From contig BJOX01000038.1 in NCBI GenBank assembly GCA_009731375.1, forward strand, positions 328,347-392,346: 64,000 nt of DNA, read 5' to 3'. The notes beneath the pieces were generated by a model. That model was not told the DNA's origin. It saw only the letters and a list, made by a program, of their open reading frames with translations, and ran no database searches. This DNA comes from Paulinella micropora (taxonomy: Eukaryota > Cercozoa > Imbricatea > Euglyphida). Below, piece by piece: positions 53,844-64,000 of the stretch (positions within the stretch are counted from its first letter, which is position 1; each line of letters opens with the position of its first letter). The position numbers and the translations under genes were made by a program.

Positions 53844-54520
53844 CTCAAAATATTAACGTTTCTACTTCACATGGTTTGATCGCCTCACACTCTCGCCATC
53901 ACCCGCTTTTTTCAAACTGAAAGTTATTCCCAAAAAAAAGTCAACGAAAAAGCAATCCTTTTGCCCTTGCTATTTCTGGCACAATGGCGCAGTAATTTTC
54001 TTATCCGGCTGGCTCAATTTCTGAACAATTGTTGAGTGTCCGGCTGCTCAACTCCTGCACAATTGGATAGGAAAAAGGAAGTTTGGACGTAACGTCAAAA
54101 AGCGATTACGAACTAACTAACTAGTTGAACTATATAACTAACTAACTAACTAACTAACTAAATAACGAAGGAACACACACAAAAAAAATTCAACGGTGTA
54201 CGCGGAAAAAAACGCAAAAAAAAAAAAAAAAGTTAGCTCGTGAGGTATATGCCCTGCGGGCCGAACATATTTGGACGCAGGAGTAAGTGTTAATAATTTA
54301 AATCCTTAAAAGACTAATACTAACAGCTGCCAGCCTTTTTAGGTTCTTAGCAATCATTTTCCTTGGTGTATGCCGGCCGGACACTATCAATTACCTTTTC
54401 ATACTGCTTTTGCCTTTCTGTCCTTGCTTCTTTTTCCTTTTGACTCTCAGAGACAAGAAGACATTCTCGCTTTCTCGTATTGTTCTATTATTAAATATCC
54501 GTAACACACCTTGGAGTGTT
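53844..54520. other. right flank of element 2, no gene seen
   Basis: Unique A/T-rich sequence with (ACTA)n at 54,110-54,165 and an A homopolymer near 54,215. Only short ORFs. Confidence 0.5.
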
Positions 54521-54554
<34 letters not shown>

Positions 54555-55243
54555 TGTATGTATGCATGTATGTATATATATATACATATATATATATATA
54601 TGCATATTTGTACATATGTGTGTGTATGTATGTCTGTATGTATGTATGTACGTATGTATGTATGTATGCATGCATGTATTATGCCTGTCTGTATGCCTGT
54701 TATGTATGCATGCATGATTGCATACATGTCTGTATGTCTGTCTGTCTGTTTATTAGTCTATCTATACATGACATAGAAAATAAACAGAACATAGATTAAC
54801 TTAGATAAATATACATAAACATACAAAACATACATAAGCTATATAAGATACATAACATATCAAACATGCATACATAAATGCATGCGTGCATGCATACATA
54901 CATACATGCATAACACACACACATACAGTATACATTACATTACATTAACATTACATACATTACACCAACATGATACTATCACGAAAATTACGTTAATTAC
55001 ATTAAGATTGCATGACATACATAATGGCATAAATACATACATACATACATGCATGACATGCATGACATGCACTATATACATTACATGCATTACATACATT
55101 ACATATATTACCTGCATACATTGCATACATTACATAGATTGCATACATACATACATACATGCATACGTACATACATACATACTTACTTACATACATACAT
55201 ACATACATACATACTACACTACATACATGCATAGACATATACA

Positions 55244-55274
<31 letters not shown>

Positions 55275-55336
55275 GAACATACATACATACACATACATAC
55301 ATACACATATACAAACATACATACATACATACACAC

Positions 55337-55367
<31 letters not shown>

Positions 55368-55535
55368 CATACATATGTACATACATACATACATACATAC
55401 ATGCATACATAAATACATAAATACATACACACATACACACACATACATACATACATACACAGATACATACGTACATACATACATGCATACATGCATACAT
55501 GCATACATACATACATACATACATACATACATACA
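54521..55535. repeat. (TATG)n then (CATA)n arrays
   Basis: TATG/TA repeats to 54,770, about 130 bp of A/T-rich sequence, then CATA with CATTA and CATG variants to 55,535. No coding content. Confidence 0.9.
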
Positions 55536-56042
55536 ATCCAACCACTTTGCCGTTGCACAAACTTGTCATTGATTTCAACGATTTTACTACAATTTTTTTT
55601 GCACCAGCTGCTCATGGTAATTAATCTGACAGCGCACTTATCACCTAGCGGGGCACTTGACTGCATGTTACTGAAATACAGAAAAGAGATATGAAAATGG
55701 CAGCTGCTTTCCATTCGCAGACAATAAACTGCCAGGTGCGTGAAGACTTAGGTACAAGAAAATGGTGAATTCACCACCACGCAATGGGATTTGGAGAGAT
55801 TAAGTCAGGACAAACATAAGCGAAACAGCTGCAATCTTCTCTAAGCGATAAAGGAAAGCTGGTGTCTTTGGAGAGATTGAGTCAGGACAAACATAAGCGA
55901 AACTGGTGTCTTTTCATCTACGGCAAAAGTTCAGACTTGCGATAGTTCAAAACGTTGGAGAGTCTTTGAGCTACGGCAAAAGATTAACCTTAAAATTTAC
56001 TAGAAACCAGCCTGCATCTGGTATGCAGGTGGGAAGTCGATC
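55536..56042. other. unassigned sequence with a two-copy repeat
   Basis: GAGTCAGGACAAACATAAGC (or GATTAAG variant) with GCGAAAC occurs at about 55,795 and 55,872. No ORF with a recognisable domain. Confidence 0.5.
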
Positions 56043-56255
56043 TCATTGTGCAAAGCGCTCCGACACGCCCTCAGCAGGGGCCATCGGCAACGGGTCTTCC
56101 AGAGGTCGTCGCATGCTGTAGTAGCGCCCACAGATAGTGCAATACATCTTTTGCAAACCTCGTCTTGTCCCTGAACGATTCTGTCCAAATGTCCGTTCAC
56201 AGTCTGGACATCGAGGACTGGTCGTCCAGTCGAGGATGCAAGGGGTCGCCGGCAT
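56043..56255 (-). CDS. small zinc-ribbon-like ORF
   Basis: The ORF has 70 codons. CPDCERTFGQNRSGTR is followed by MYCTICGRYYSMRRP, giving C-x2-C-x16-C-x2-C, the spacing of a zinc ribbon. An overlapping ORF in another frame (56,000-56,383) has a hydrophobic segment, and only one of them can be real. Stops lie just upstream of the ATG, so it is either a small gene or an exon piece. Confidence 0.35.
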   Translation of the reverse strand: MPATPCILDWTTSPRCPDCERTFGQNRSGTRRGLQKMYCTICGRYYSMRRPLEDPLPMAPAEGVSERFAQ

Positions 56256-56371
56256 TTCTCAATTTTACTTGTACCAAGTAGAGTAAAACCTAGCAGAACA
56301 AGAGTGAAGAATATATAGAATTTTGTATTTGCATTGAATATCCATGGTCGCATTCTACCAGTACTTCTACA

Positions 56372-56656
56372 ATGCATACACATTCGAGAAGAACATCAGT
56401 GCACGATATCCACATTGAGAATTTTGTTGTGGAAATGCACTGTCTGCTGTACCGAAGAGAGCGACAGAGTGGCCGAAAAGTTGATGTTGTAATACAGTGC
56501 AAGGATATCAAGGCGACGAAGCTTGCTGACTGTGAAAGGTTTGGAACGAAGTTGAGGCGCGATTCACTGAAGAAAAAAAATTATTGCCGATCCAATCGAC
56601 AGAAAGTGGCATTTGCTTTCGTGCGTCGCCGTAACGATAAATATTTAGTTTTTTAG
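56372..56656 (+). CDS. hypothetical basic protein
   Basis: A 94-codon ORF, MHTHSRRTSVHDIHIENF ... ERFGTKLRRDSLKKKNY ... VAFAFVRRRNDKYLVF, strongly basic, ending TAG. Not recognised. It could be an exon of the downstream plus-strand gene. Confidence 0.3.
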   Translation: MHTHSRRTSVHDIHIENFVVEMHCLLYRRERQSGRKVDVVIQCKDIKATKLADCERFGTKLRRDSLKKKNYCRSNRQKVAFAFVRRRNDKYLVF

Positions 56657-56929
56657 AGTTGTTTCTCTTCTGACAGTTTCGCTGCAGTCTGCCATGCTTT
56701 GAGTTTTCCAGTTGTACAAACAGTACTCAACCAGTTCGCCTTCGAGCGGAGCTGCTCTTGACGTGATAACTCCAAGTAGATATGCCAGAAACTTCGTGGA
56801 ATCCTGAGAGCTCTCCTGCAGAGTCAACGGGTTCTGTACAGACATAGCTCTCACTCTTGGCTTCCCCTTCTCTTTCTCTACTTTGTCTTACTCCCTCAAA
56901 CATATACACACTATCATTTTACAAAGATC

Positions 56930-57668
<739 letters not shown>

Positions 57669-57707
57669 TGCTAGAGATGCCTTCGGACACCAAACAGAAA
57701 CTATTTG
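57669..57707 (+). CDS. PH gene exon 1 (first seen)
   Basis: The 39-nt exon encodes [12 protein letters not shown]. The acceptor is TTTGCAG and the donor is TTTG|GTACAT. Its last base plus AT of the next exon makes Asp. Confidence 0.65.
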
Positions 57708-57886
57708 GTACATACATACATACATACAGACAGACATACAGACATACATACATACATACATACATACGTAGAGAGAGAAAGAAAAAGGATGTTTGGGGGG
57801 GGGGGGGGGGGAAAGGGGGGGGAAAGGGGGGGGGGAGGGNNNNNNNNNNGACAGATAGACAGACAGGGAGAGATAGATAGATAGAC

Positions 57887-57930
<44 letters not shown>

Positions 57931-57942
57931 TAATAGATAGAT

Positions 57943-57995
<53 letters not shown>

Positions 57996-58066
57996 CCTAC
58001 CTACCTACCTACCTACCTATCTATCTTCTATCTATCTATCTATCTATCTATCCTATCCTATCCTAT

Positions 58067-58098
<32 letters not shown>

Positions 58099-61086
58099 TA
58101 TCTTATCTTATCTTATCTTATCTTATCTCATCTTATCTTATCTTATCTTATCTTATCTTATCTTATCTTATCTTATCTTATCTTATCTTATCTTGTCTTG
58201 TCTTGTCTTGTCTTGTCTTGTCTTGTCTTGTCTGGTCTGGTCTGGTCTGGTCTGGTCTGGTCTGGTCGGGTCGGGTCGGGTCGGGTCTGGTCTGGTCTGG
58301 TCTGGTCTGGTCTTGTCTTGTCTTGTCTCTTATCTATAGGTAGGTAGGTAGGTAGGTAGGTAGGTAGGTAGGTGTATATATATATATATATATTCAGATC
58401 AGATTTCTTGCTCAAAATTGCCACGGGTTGCACGGAATACATACATACATACATACATACGTACATAACATAACATGTATACAATTATATGTATATGTAT
58501 GTAATATATATGCAGATTCGGGACTCTTGTTCAAAATTGCCACGGGTTCCACGGGCGTCCTGGCCGTACGGGTATGTATGTATGTATGTATATATGTATG
58601 TATTATGTATGTATGTATATATGTATGTATGTGTGTATGTAATGCATGTATGTAATGCATGTATATATGTATGTACTATAGGTAGTCCCTAATGCCGCCC
58701 CGGCCGGCAGTTATCTGGTACATACATACATATACACACATACATACACACACATACATACATACATACATACATACCTACATACATACATACATACATA
58801 CATTCATACATACATACATACATACATACATACATACATACATACATGCATGCATGCATACATACAATACATACAATACATGAAATACATACAATTCATA
58901 CAATTCATGCAATACATACAAATCATACAAACCATACAAACCATACATACATACATACATACATACATACATACAAACGTACGTACGTAGGTTTTCCTGT
59001 TTGGCGCCAAGGAGGCGGCAGAACAGGCTACTAAAACAATAGGAGAGGTATATAACAGTAATAATAGTAATAGTAATAGTCATAGTCATATTAATAGTAA
59101 TAGTAATAGTAATAGCAACAGCAACAGTAACAGTAGCGTATATATATATATATGCATGTATTTTCATAGTTGTTGGAGATATATCCCGCCAAGATGTCTC
59201 CAAAGCATCTGACGCAATGGAAGGTATGTATGTATGTATGTATGTATGTATGTATGTTATGTATGTATGCATGTATGTATGTTATTTATGTATGTATGTA
59301 TCTATGTATCTATGTATCTATGTATCTATGTATCTATGTATCTATGTATGTATGTATGTATGTACGTACGTACGTACGTACGTACGTATGTATGTATGTA
59401 TGTATGTATGTATGTCTAGGGCGAAGCGTTGCTGAAGCGTCTCGCTCCCGACTCACTGCTGGAAGCTTTTGACAAGCCCACCAAGGAGGTAGGTAGGTAG
59501 GTAGGTAAGTAGGTAGGTAGGTAGGTAGGTAGATGGGTAGGTAGGTTGTGCATGACTGTACGATGTGTGTGTAATTCCTTCTGTCTTTTTTTTGTGTGCA
59601 TACATACATACATACATACATACATACATACGTACATACGTACATACGTGCATGCATACATGCATACATGCATACATACATACATACATACATACATACA
59701 TAAATTACATACATACATACATACATACATACATGCATGCATGCATGCATACATGCATACATACATACATACATGGATACATGCATACATGCATGCATGT
59801 ATGCATACATACATACATGCATACATACATACATACACACACACAAACAAGCACACACACACACATGCATACACACACACACACACACACATGCACACAC
59901 ACACACATACATACACACATACATACATACATACATACATACATACATACATACATAAATATACATACATACATATACATACATACATACATACATACAT
60001 ACATACATAACGTACATACATACATACATACATACATACACAGGGAGTGTTGTACCAGCGTGGCGGCTTCTTCAACAGCAAGAAGGCAGCCCACTACAGC
60101 TTGCACCCAGGCCTGCTGGTCTGGCGGCCTAAGGCGGGGGCCAAGGTGGCCGGGTGTGTGCCTCTTGAGCTTTGTCGTGACCCAGAATGCAAGGGTGACG
60201 TGCTGTATCTCCCTCTGGCCGTGGGCAAAACGTCTTGTGGACAACTCTCTCTCTACGCCGACGACAGTAAAGAATTGACGGACTGGCAGACAGCGCTGTC
60301 TGGGGCGATCGCTGCTCAGGCTGAGGCGGCTAATGCGTGTCGAGCCCCGGTCTTCAACGGACTAAGCAAGCCTTGGAAGAGGCTTCACAGCTGTCTGGCC
60401 TTAGCGGCGGCGCCGTTTCACACACAGATCATGGCGCCCGGGCTGAAGAAACAGCAGGAGGAGGAGGAGGCCAAGGCGAAGGAGAAAGAACAGAACACTA
60501 GTCCACGCGGTTCGGAGAAGAAGATCAATGCGGCCAACGCCGGAACTACGAGTTTGAAGGAGCGTATGAAGATGTTTGAGAACAACAAGAAGGATAGTAG
60601 CCCACAGGTGAGCGAGGAAGAGCGCAAGGCCAAGGCCGCAGAGGAGAAGAAGAAACGTTCCGAGAGCAAGAAAGCCATGCAAGCCAAAGCGGCGGCGATT
60701 CAGCTGCATATGCCCGGAGGGCCCCCACCGTCACGGAAATCCCCGGAGAAATCCCCGGCGACAGATGCCACTAGCGAAACCCCGGAGTCTGCTAGCAGAA
60801 ATTCAGCTGGTGCCACCCCAATGAGAAACTCAGCTGGCGCCACCCCTCTCAGAAACTCAGCTGGTAATAACACAATGGGCAACTCAGACATGACTCCCCC
60901 ACGTGAGTCGGAGACCCCTGCTATACTCCGTGCTGAGAACAAAGACCCTAACTTATCTCCGGGCGAGATGAGGCATATAAAGAAGACGGTTTCGCCGAGG
61001 AAGACGAAACGTTTGAAAACTACTAATACTTTCACTGCTCATCGCTCTGCCCCCTCCGCGCAGGTAGGATAATCATTAAAGACACG

Positions 61087-61117
<31 letters not shown>

Positions 61118-61341
61118 GCATACATACATGCATACATACATACATACACATACATACATACATACATACATGCACATACATACAACTTTTTCTGCTCACC
61201 GCGCTGTCTCCTCCTCACAGGTGCGAAATACGTACATACGTACATACATGCATGCATGCATACATGCATGCATGCATACATACATACATACATACATACA
61301 TACATACATACATACATACATACATACATACATCATACATG

Positions 61342-61385
<44 letters not shown>

Positions 61386-61391
61386 CATATA

Positions 61392-61428
<37 letters not shown>

Positions 61429-62616
61429 GTACATACATACATACATACATGCATACATACATGCATGCATACATACATACATACATACATACATGCATAC
61501 ATACATGCATGCATGCATACATACATATATACATACATACATACATACAGACATACATACAGACATACATACACACACACACACACACACACGCTTATGC
61601 AACTTATGTATGTATGTATGTATGTATGTATGTATGTATTTTTGTATTTTTGTATTTTTGTATGTATGTATGTATGTATGTATGATACATACATACATAC
61701 ATACATACACACACATACATACATACATACAAAAATACATACATCATACATACATACATACATACATACATACACACAAACATACATACATACATACATA
61801 AATTGCATACATCTACATACGTACATTAGGTTTCTTCTCTCGCCACCTCTACTATCACTATCCGTCCATACATCCATACATATATACATACATAGACGAT
61901 ACATCTACAGGCTATATACATACATAGACGTCTACATGCGTACATTAGGTTTCTTCTCTCGCTACTTCTACTATCACTATCCATCCATACATACATACAT
62001 TATATACATACATAGACGATACATAGTCATTACATACATAGACGATACATATACATGGTATATACATACATAGACGAAACATCTACATACGTACATTACG
62101 TTTCTTTTCTCGCTACTTCTACTATCACTATCCATACTCTAGGTTTCTTCTCTCGCTACTTCTACTATCACTATCCATACTCCGCCTTCCGCACAGGTCA
62201 CCCTNNNNNNNNNNNNNNNNNNNNNNNNNNNNNNNNNNNNNNNNNNNNNNNNNNNNNNNNNNNNNNNNNNNNNNNNNNNNNNNNNNNNNNNNNNNNNNNN
62301 NNNNNNNNNNNNNNNNNNNNNNNNNNNNNNNNNNNNNNNNNNNNNNNNNNNNNNNNNNNNNNNNNNNNNNNNNNNNNNNNNNNNNNNNNNNNNNNNNNNN
62401 NNNNNNNNNNNNNNNNNNNNNNNNNNNNNNNNNNNNNNNNNNNNNNNNNNNNNNNNNNNNNNNNNNNNNNNNNNNNNNNNNNNNNNNNNNNNNNNNNNNN
62501 NNNNNNNNNNNNNNNNNNNNNNNNNNNNNNNNNNNNNNNNNNNNNNNNNATCCATCCATCCATCCATCCATCCATCCATCCATCCATCTATCTATCTATC
62601 TATCTATCTATCTCTC

Positions 62617-62658
<42 letters not shown>

Positions 62659-62715
62659 CATCCATCCATCCATCCATCCATCCATCCATCCATCCATCCA
62701 TCCATCCATCCATCC

Positions 62716-62813
<98 letters not shown>

Positions 62814-63446
62814 CTATCTATCTCCCAGTGATGAGCAAACTCATCGCCAGTCTGAATCGTTTGATGACCGACTTATATCGCGTCTCTGAGGGATTTTCCT
62901 TGTCGTTTCTCTATATATGTATATACATTTTTACACATTTGTATTTATACTTATAGTTATGTATGTTTATATATGTGTATTCGTGCTTTGTTTGTCTTTT
63001 CTTCTTGTTGTTGTTGGGCGGCGCAGGGCAACAGCTCCGTCTCCCCTAGAAATTCCCAACCATTGGCCACCACGCCCGCCACCCCCGCTGCTCACGCGCG
63101 TCGGGATTCTCTCACCTCTCCCTCTCCCTCCCGTTCCCAGCAAGAACCTATCAATGTGCATATGCCTCACCCGCTCCCACACCCGCTCGAGCACCCCTTC
63201 TTACCAAGGTAGACATACATACATACATACATACATACATACATACGTTCATACATACATACATACATACATATATACATACATACATACATTCATTCAT
63301 ACATGCATACATGCATGCATGCATACATACATACATACATACATACATACACATACATACATACACACACACACACACTTACATACATAGCTTGTCTGCG
63401 CTGACCATATCGGAATCGTGCCTATTCCGACCAGACGACGTGGTAA

Positions 63447-63509
<63 letters not shown>

Positions 63510-63516
63510 CAGATAT

Positions 63517-63561
<45 letters not shown>

Positions 63562-63617
63562 CAGATAGATAGATAGATAGATAGATAGGTAGGTAGGTAG
63601 GTAGGTAGGTAGGTAGG

Positions 63618-63671
<54 letters not shown>

Positions 63672-63755
63672 TGTTTGGTCTATCAGCTCTGCATATCCGA
63701 AGACATAGGCGTCCATTCCAACCCGCCGCCAATCGGCGACTGGGTAGCGGGCTGA
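57669..63755 (+). CDS. PH-domain protein gene with microsatellite introns (whole span, about 12 exons)
   Basis: Exons: 57,669-57,707; 58,516-58,571; 58,682-58,717; 58,991-59,047; 59,170-59,223; 59,420-59,488; 60,044-61,063; 62,143-62,196; (gap 62,205-62,549); 62,829-62,881; 63,027-63,208; 63,391-63,442; 63,687-63,755. Phases match at the junctions up to the gap and again from 62,829 on, with no stop until TGA at 63,753. The first six exons encode a compact N-terminal region. The large exon has a pleckstrin-homology domain, then a charged coiled-coil and a Ser/Pro-rich tail. PH domains bind phosphoinositides or proteins at membranes, so a signalling or scaffold role is likely. The 5' end lies upstream of 57,669. 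The donors seen up to the gap are GTACAT, GTATGT, GTATAT, GTAGGT, GTAGGA and GTCACC, nearly all opening a microsatellite. Confidence 0.7.
57710..58515. repeat. compound intron with poly-G gap and pentanucleotide ladder
   Basis: CATA, poly-G with a 10-N gap (57,840-57,849), (GATA)n, then pentanucleotides grading TATCC, TTATC, TTGTC, TGGTC, GGGTC, TGGTC, TTGTC at 58,050-58,335, and (GGTA)n. 58,398-58,435 is a copy of part of exon 2. Confidence 0.9.
58398..58435 (+). pseudogene. partial copy of PH gene exon 2
   Basis: ATTTCTTGCTCAAAATTGCC and then ACGGGTTGCACGG match exon 2 (CTCTTGTTCAAAATTGCCAC). It is preceded by TTCAG but ends in AATACA, without a GT donor. Confidence 0.75.
58516..58571 (+). 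CDS. PH gene exon 2
   Basis: The 56-nt exon encodes [18 protein letters not shown]. The acceptor is TATGCAG and the donor is TACGG|GTATGT. Confidence 0.7.
58682..58717 (+). CDS. PH gene exon 3
   Basis: The 36-nt exon encodes [12 protein letters not shown] in phase 0. The acceptor is ACTATAG and the donor is ATCTG|GTACAT. Confidence 0.65.
58718..58990. repeat. (CATA)n intron
   Basis: CATA/CACA/CATG units from the donor GTACATACAT to the acceptor CGTACGTAG. No other sequence inside. Confidence 0.9.
58991..59047 (+). CDS. PH gene exon 4
   Basis: The 57-nt exon encodes [19 protein letters not shown] in phase 0. The acceptor is ACGTAG and the donor is GAGAG|GTATAT. The following intron is (AATAGT/CATAGT)n. 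Confidence 0.7.
59170..59223 (+). CDS. PH gene exon 5
   Basis: The 54-nt exon encodes [18 protein letters not shown]. The acceptor is TTTCATAG and the donor is GGAAG|GTATGT, which continues as (GTAT)n. Confidence 0.7.
59224..59419. repeat. (GTAT)n intron
   Basis: GTAT with CTAT and GTAC variants fills the intron from GTATGTATG to TGTCTAG. Confidence 0.9.
59420..59488 (+). CDS. PH gene exon 6
   Basis: The 69-nt exon encodes [19 protein letters not shown] and then PTKE. The acceptor is TGTCTAG and the donor is AGGAG|GTAGGT, which opens a (GTAG)n array. Confidence 0.7.
59489..60043. repeat. (GTAG)n and (CATA/CACA)n intron
   Basis: GTAG units to 59,545, 50 bp of unique sequence, then CATA/CACA arrays to ACATACACAG, the acceptor of the PH exon. 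Confidence 0.9.
60044..61063 (+). CDS. PH gene exon 7: pleckstrin-homology domain and coiled-coil
   Basis: The exon is open for 340 codons. Residues about 1-100 form a PH domain: [20 protein letters not shown] at the first strands and [13 protein letters not shown], with its conserved Trp, in the C-terminal helix. [16 protein letters not shown] and a second Lys/Glu-rich stretch are predicted coiled-coil. A Ser/Pro region with RNSAGATP repeated and [10 protein letters not shown] follows. It ends RSAPSAQ|GTAGGA. The exon is far larger and more GC-rich than its neighbours. Confidence 0.75.
61184..61220 (+). pseudogene. copy of the 3' edge of PH gene exon 7
   Basis: It reads [12 protein letters not shown] then GTGCGA, against [18 protein letters not shown]. 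No acceptor: CATACA abuts it. Confidence 0.65.
61830..62134 (+). pseudogene. three partial copies of PH gene exon 8
   Basis: GTTTCTTCTCTCGC(C/T)AC followed by CTACTATCACTATCC recurs at 61,830, 61,949 and 62,100. The first two keep the acceptor ATTAG; the third has ATTACG. All lack the last 20 bases of the full exon. Confidence 0.7.
62143..62196 (+). CDS. PH gene exon 8
   Basis: The 54-nt exon encodes [18 protein letters not shown]. The acceptor is CTCTAG and the donor is GCACAG|GTCACC. The ending PSAQ echoes the end of exon 7. Confidence 0.55.
62197..62828. repeat. assembly gap and (CATC/CTAT)n array
   Basis: 345 N at 62,205-62,549, then CATC and CTAT blocks to the acceptor CTCCCAG. An exon could be hidden in the gap. 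Confidence 0.9.
62829..62881 (+). CDS. PH gene exon 9
   Basis: The exon encodes [17 protein letters not shown], a helix. The acceptor is TCCCAG. Donor CGC|GTCTCT keeps phase 0 with the next exon; TCCTT|GTCGTT at 62,901 is an alternative. Confidence 0.5.
63027..63208 (+). CDS. PH gene exon 10, Ser/Pro-rich
   Basis: The 182-nt exon reads [35 protein letters not shown] and [13 protein letters not shown]. The style matches the tail of exon 7. The acceptor is GGCGCAG and the donor is CCAAG|GTAGAC. Another frame is also open, but phase favours this one. Confidence 0.6.
63209..63390. repeat. (CATA)n intron
   Basis: CATA/CATT/CACA units from GTAGACATAC to ACATAG. Confidence 0.9.
63391..63442 (+). 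CDS. PH gene exon 11
   Basis: The 52-nt exon encodes [17 protein letters not shown] after one base that completes Ser. The acceptor is TACATAG and the donor is GACGTG|GTAAAT. Confidence 0.5.
63443..63686. repeat. (GATA/GACA/GGTA)n intron
   Basis: GATA with GACA and GGTA blocks, ending TTTGGTCTATCAG. Confidence 0.9.
63687..63755 (+). CDS. possible last exon of the PH gene
   Basis: Phase 0, encodes [19 protein letters not shown], then VAG and TGA. It could instead be a copied fragment of another exon; GT sites inside would allow splicing on. Confidence 0.35.
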   Translation, partial: LCISEDIGVHSNPPPIGDWVAG

Positions 63756-63769
63756 GAAGGAGCACTAGG

Positions 63770-63771
63770 CT

Positions 63772-63828
<57 letters not shown>

Positions 63829-63857
63829 CTAGCTAGCTAGCTAGCTAGCTAGCTAGC

Positions 63858-63920
<63 letters not shown>

Positions 63921-64000
63921 TAGGTAGGTAGGTAGATAGATTGATAGATAGATAGGTAGCTAGCTAGCCAGCTAGCTAGCTAGCTACATACATACATACA
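63770..64000. repeat. (GATA/GCTA)n array at the window edge
   Basis: GATA and GCTA tetranucleotides continue past the window end. Confidence 0.9.

Larger units (their letters stand above)
61064..62142. repeat. (CATA)n, (TA)n, (TATG)n intron with copied exon edges
   Basis: The array includes copies of the end of exon 7 (61,184-61,220) and of exon 8 (61,830-61,863; 61,949-61,982; 62,100-62,134), each about 35 bp within a repeated CATAGACGATACAT context. Confidence 0.85.

Noticed and set aside
56000-56383. Membrane protein ORF with one hydrophobic segment
   Set aside because: It overlaps the zinc-ribbon ORF in another frame and shows no other sign of coding; one hydrophobic stretch is not enough.

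Overview
The window is nuclear DNA of a eukaryote. Three long LTR retrotransposons, a tRNA-derived SINE, and protein genes cut into very short exons by introns made almost wholly of microsatellite all point that way. The strings of 10 N are gaps in a draft assembly. I cannot name the species from sequence alone; a repeat-rich unicellular alga or other protist (a chromerid such as Chromera is one guess) would fit, but this is inference.

Layout. 1-1.5 kb: a SINE copy and a 160-bp tandem repeat. 1.6-16.6 kb: one minus-strand gene that I rebuilt from about 21 mini-exons (23-183 nt). The exons sit in islands inside (GTAT/CATA), (GATA/TATC), (GAT/ATC), (CAATCAA) and similar arrays. Splice sites, reading phases and open frames agree at nearly every junction. 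Its product has a zinc-ribbon-like segment, three tandem C-x4-C-x9/10-C-x2-C units, and then a helical, repeat-like part. Many islands hold orphan copies of one exon edge. 16.6-18.7 kb: unassigned sequence, a possible coding exon and a (TAG)-containing satellite. 18.7-29.6 kb: a complete Ty3/gypsy element on the minus strand (element 1) inserted in that satellite, with 237-bp LTRs, a GGCC target duplication and intact gag and pol. 29.6-31.1 kb: SINE copies and triplet arrays. 31.4-32.7 kb: a plus-strand F-box/leucine-rich-repeat gene with one frameshift. 32.9-33.7 kb: (TTTC), (TAC/TAG) and poly-T tracts. 33.9-43.1 kb: a decayed Ty1/copia element on the minus strand. 43.4-53.8 kb: a second, related Ty3/gypsy element (element 2) with a GCTG target duplication and several lesions. 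54.5-57.7 kb: microsatellites and small ORFs. 57.7-63.8 kb: a plus-strand mini-exon gene with a PH domain, built like the gene on the left. The right edge is microsatellite.

How the parts relate. The cellular genes are islands in repeat, and the repeats are their introns. Donor sites (GTATGT, GTACAT, GTATCT, GTAGGT) run straight into the arrays, and acceptors (TAG, CAG) end them. In both gypsy elements the sequence after the gag UGA stop continues in the same frame towards pol: uninterrupted in element 1, and for about 50 codons before an indel in element 2. This suggests Gag-Pol is made by stop-codon readthrough. All three LTR elements carry CCCH-type fingers in Gag.

The points most worth testing are the microsatellite introns with exon-edge duplications, and the UGA readthrough arrangement.
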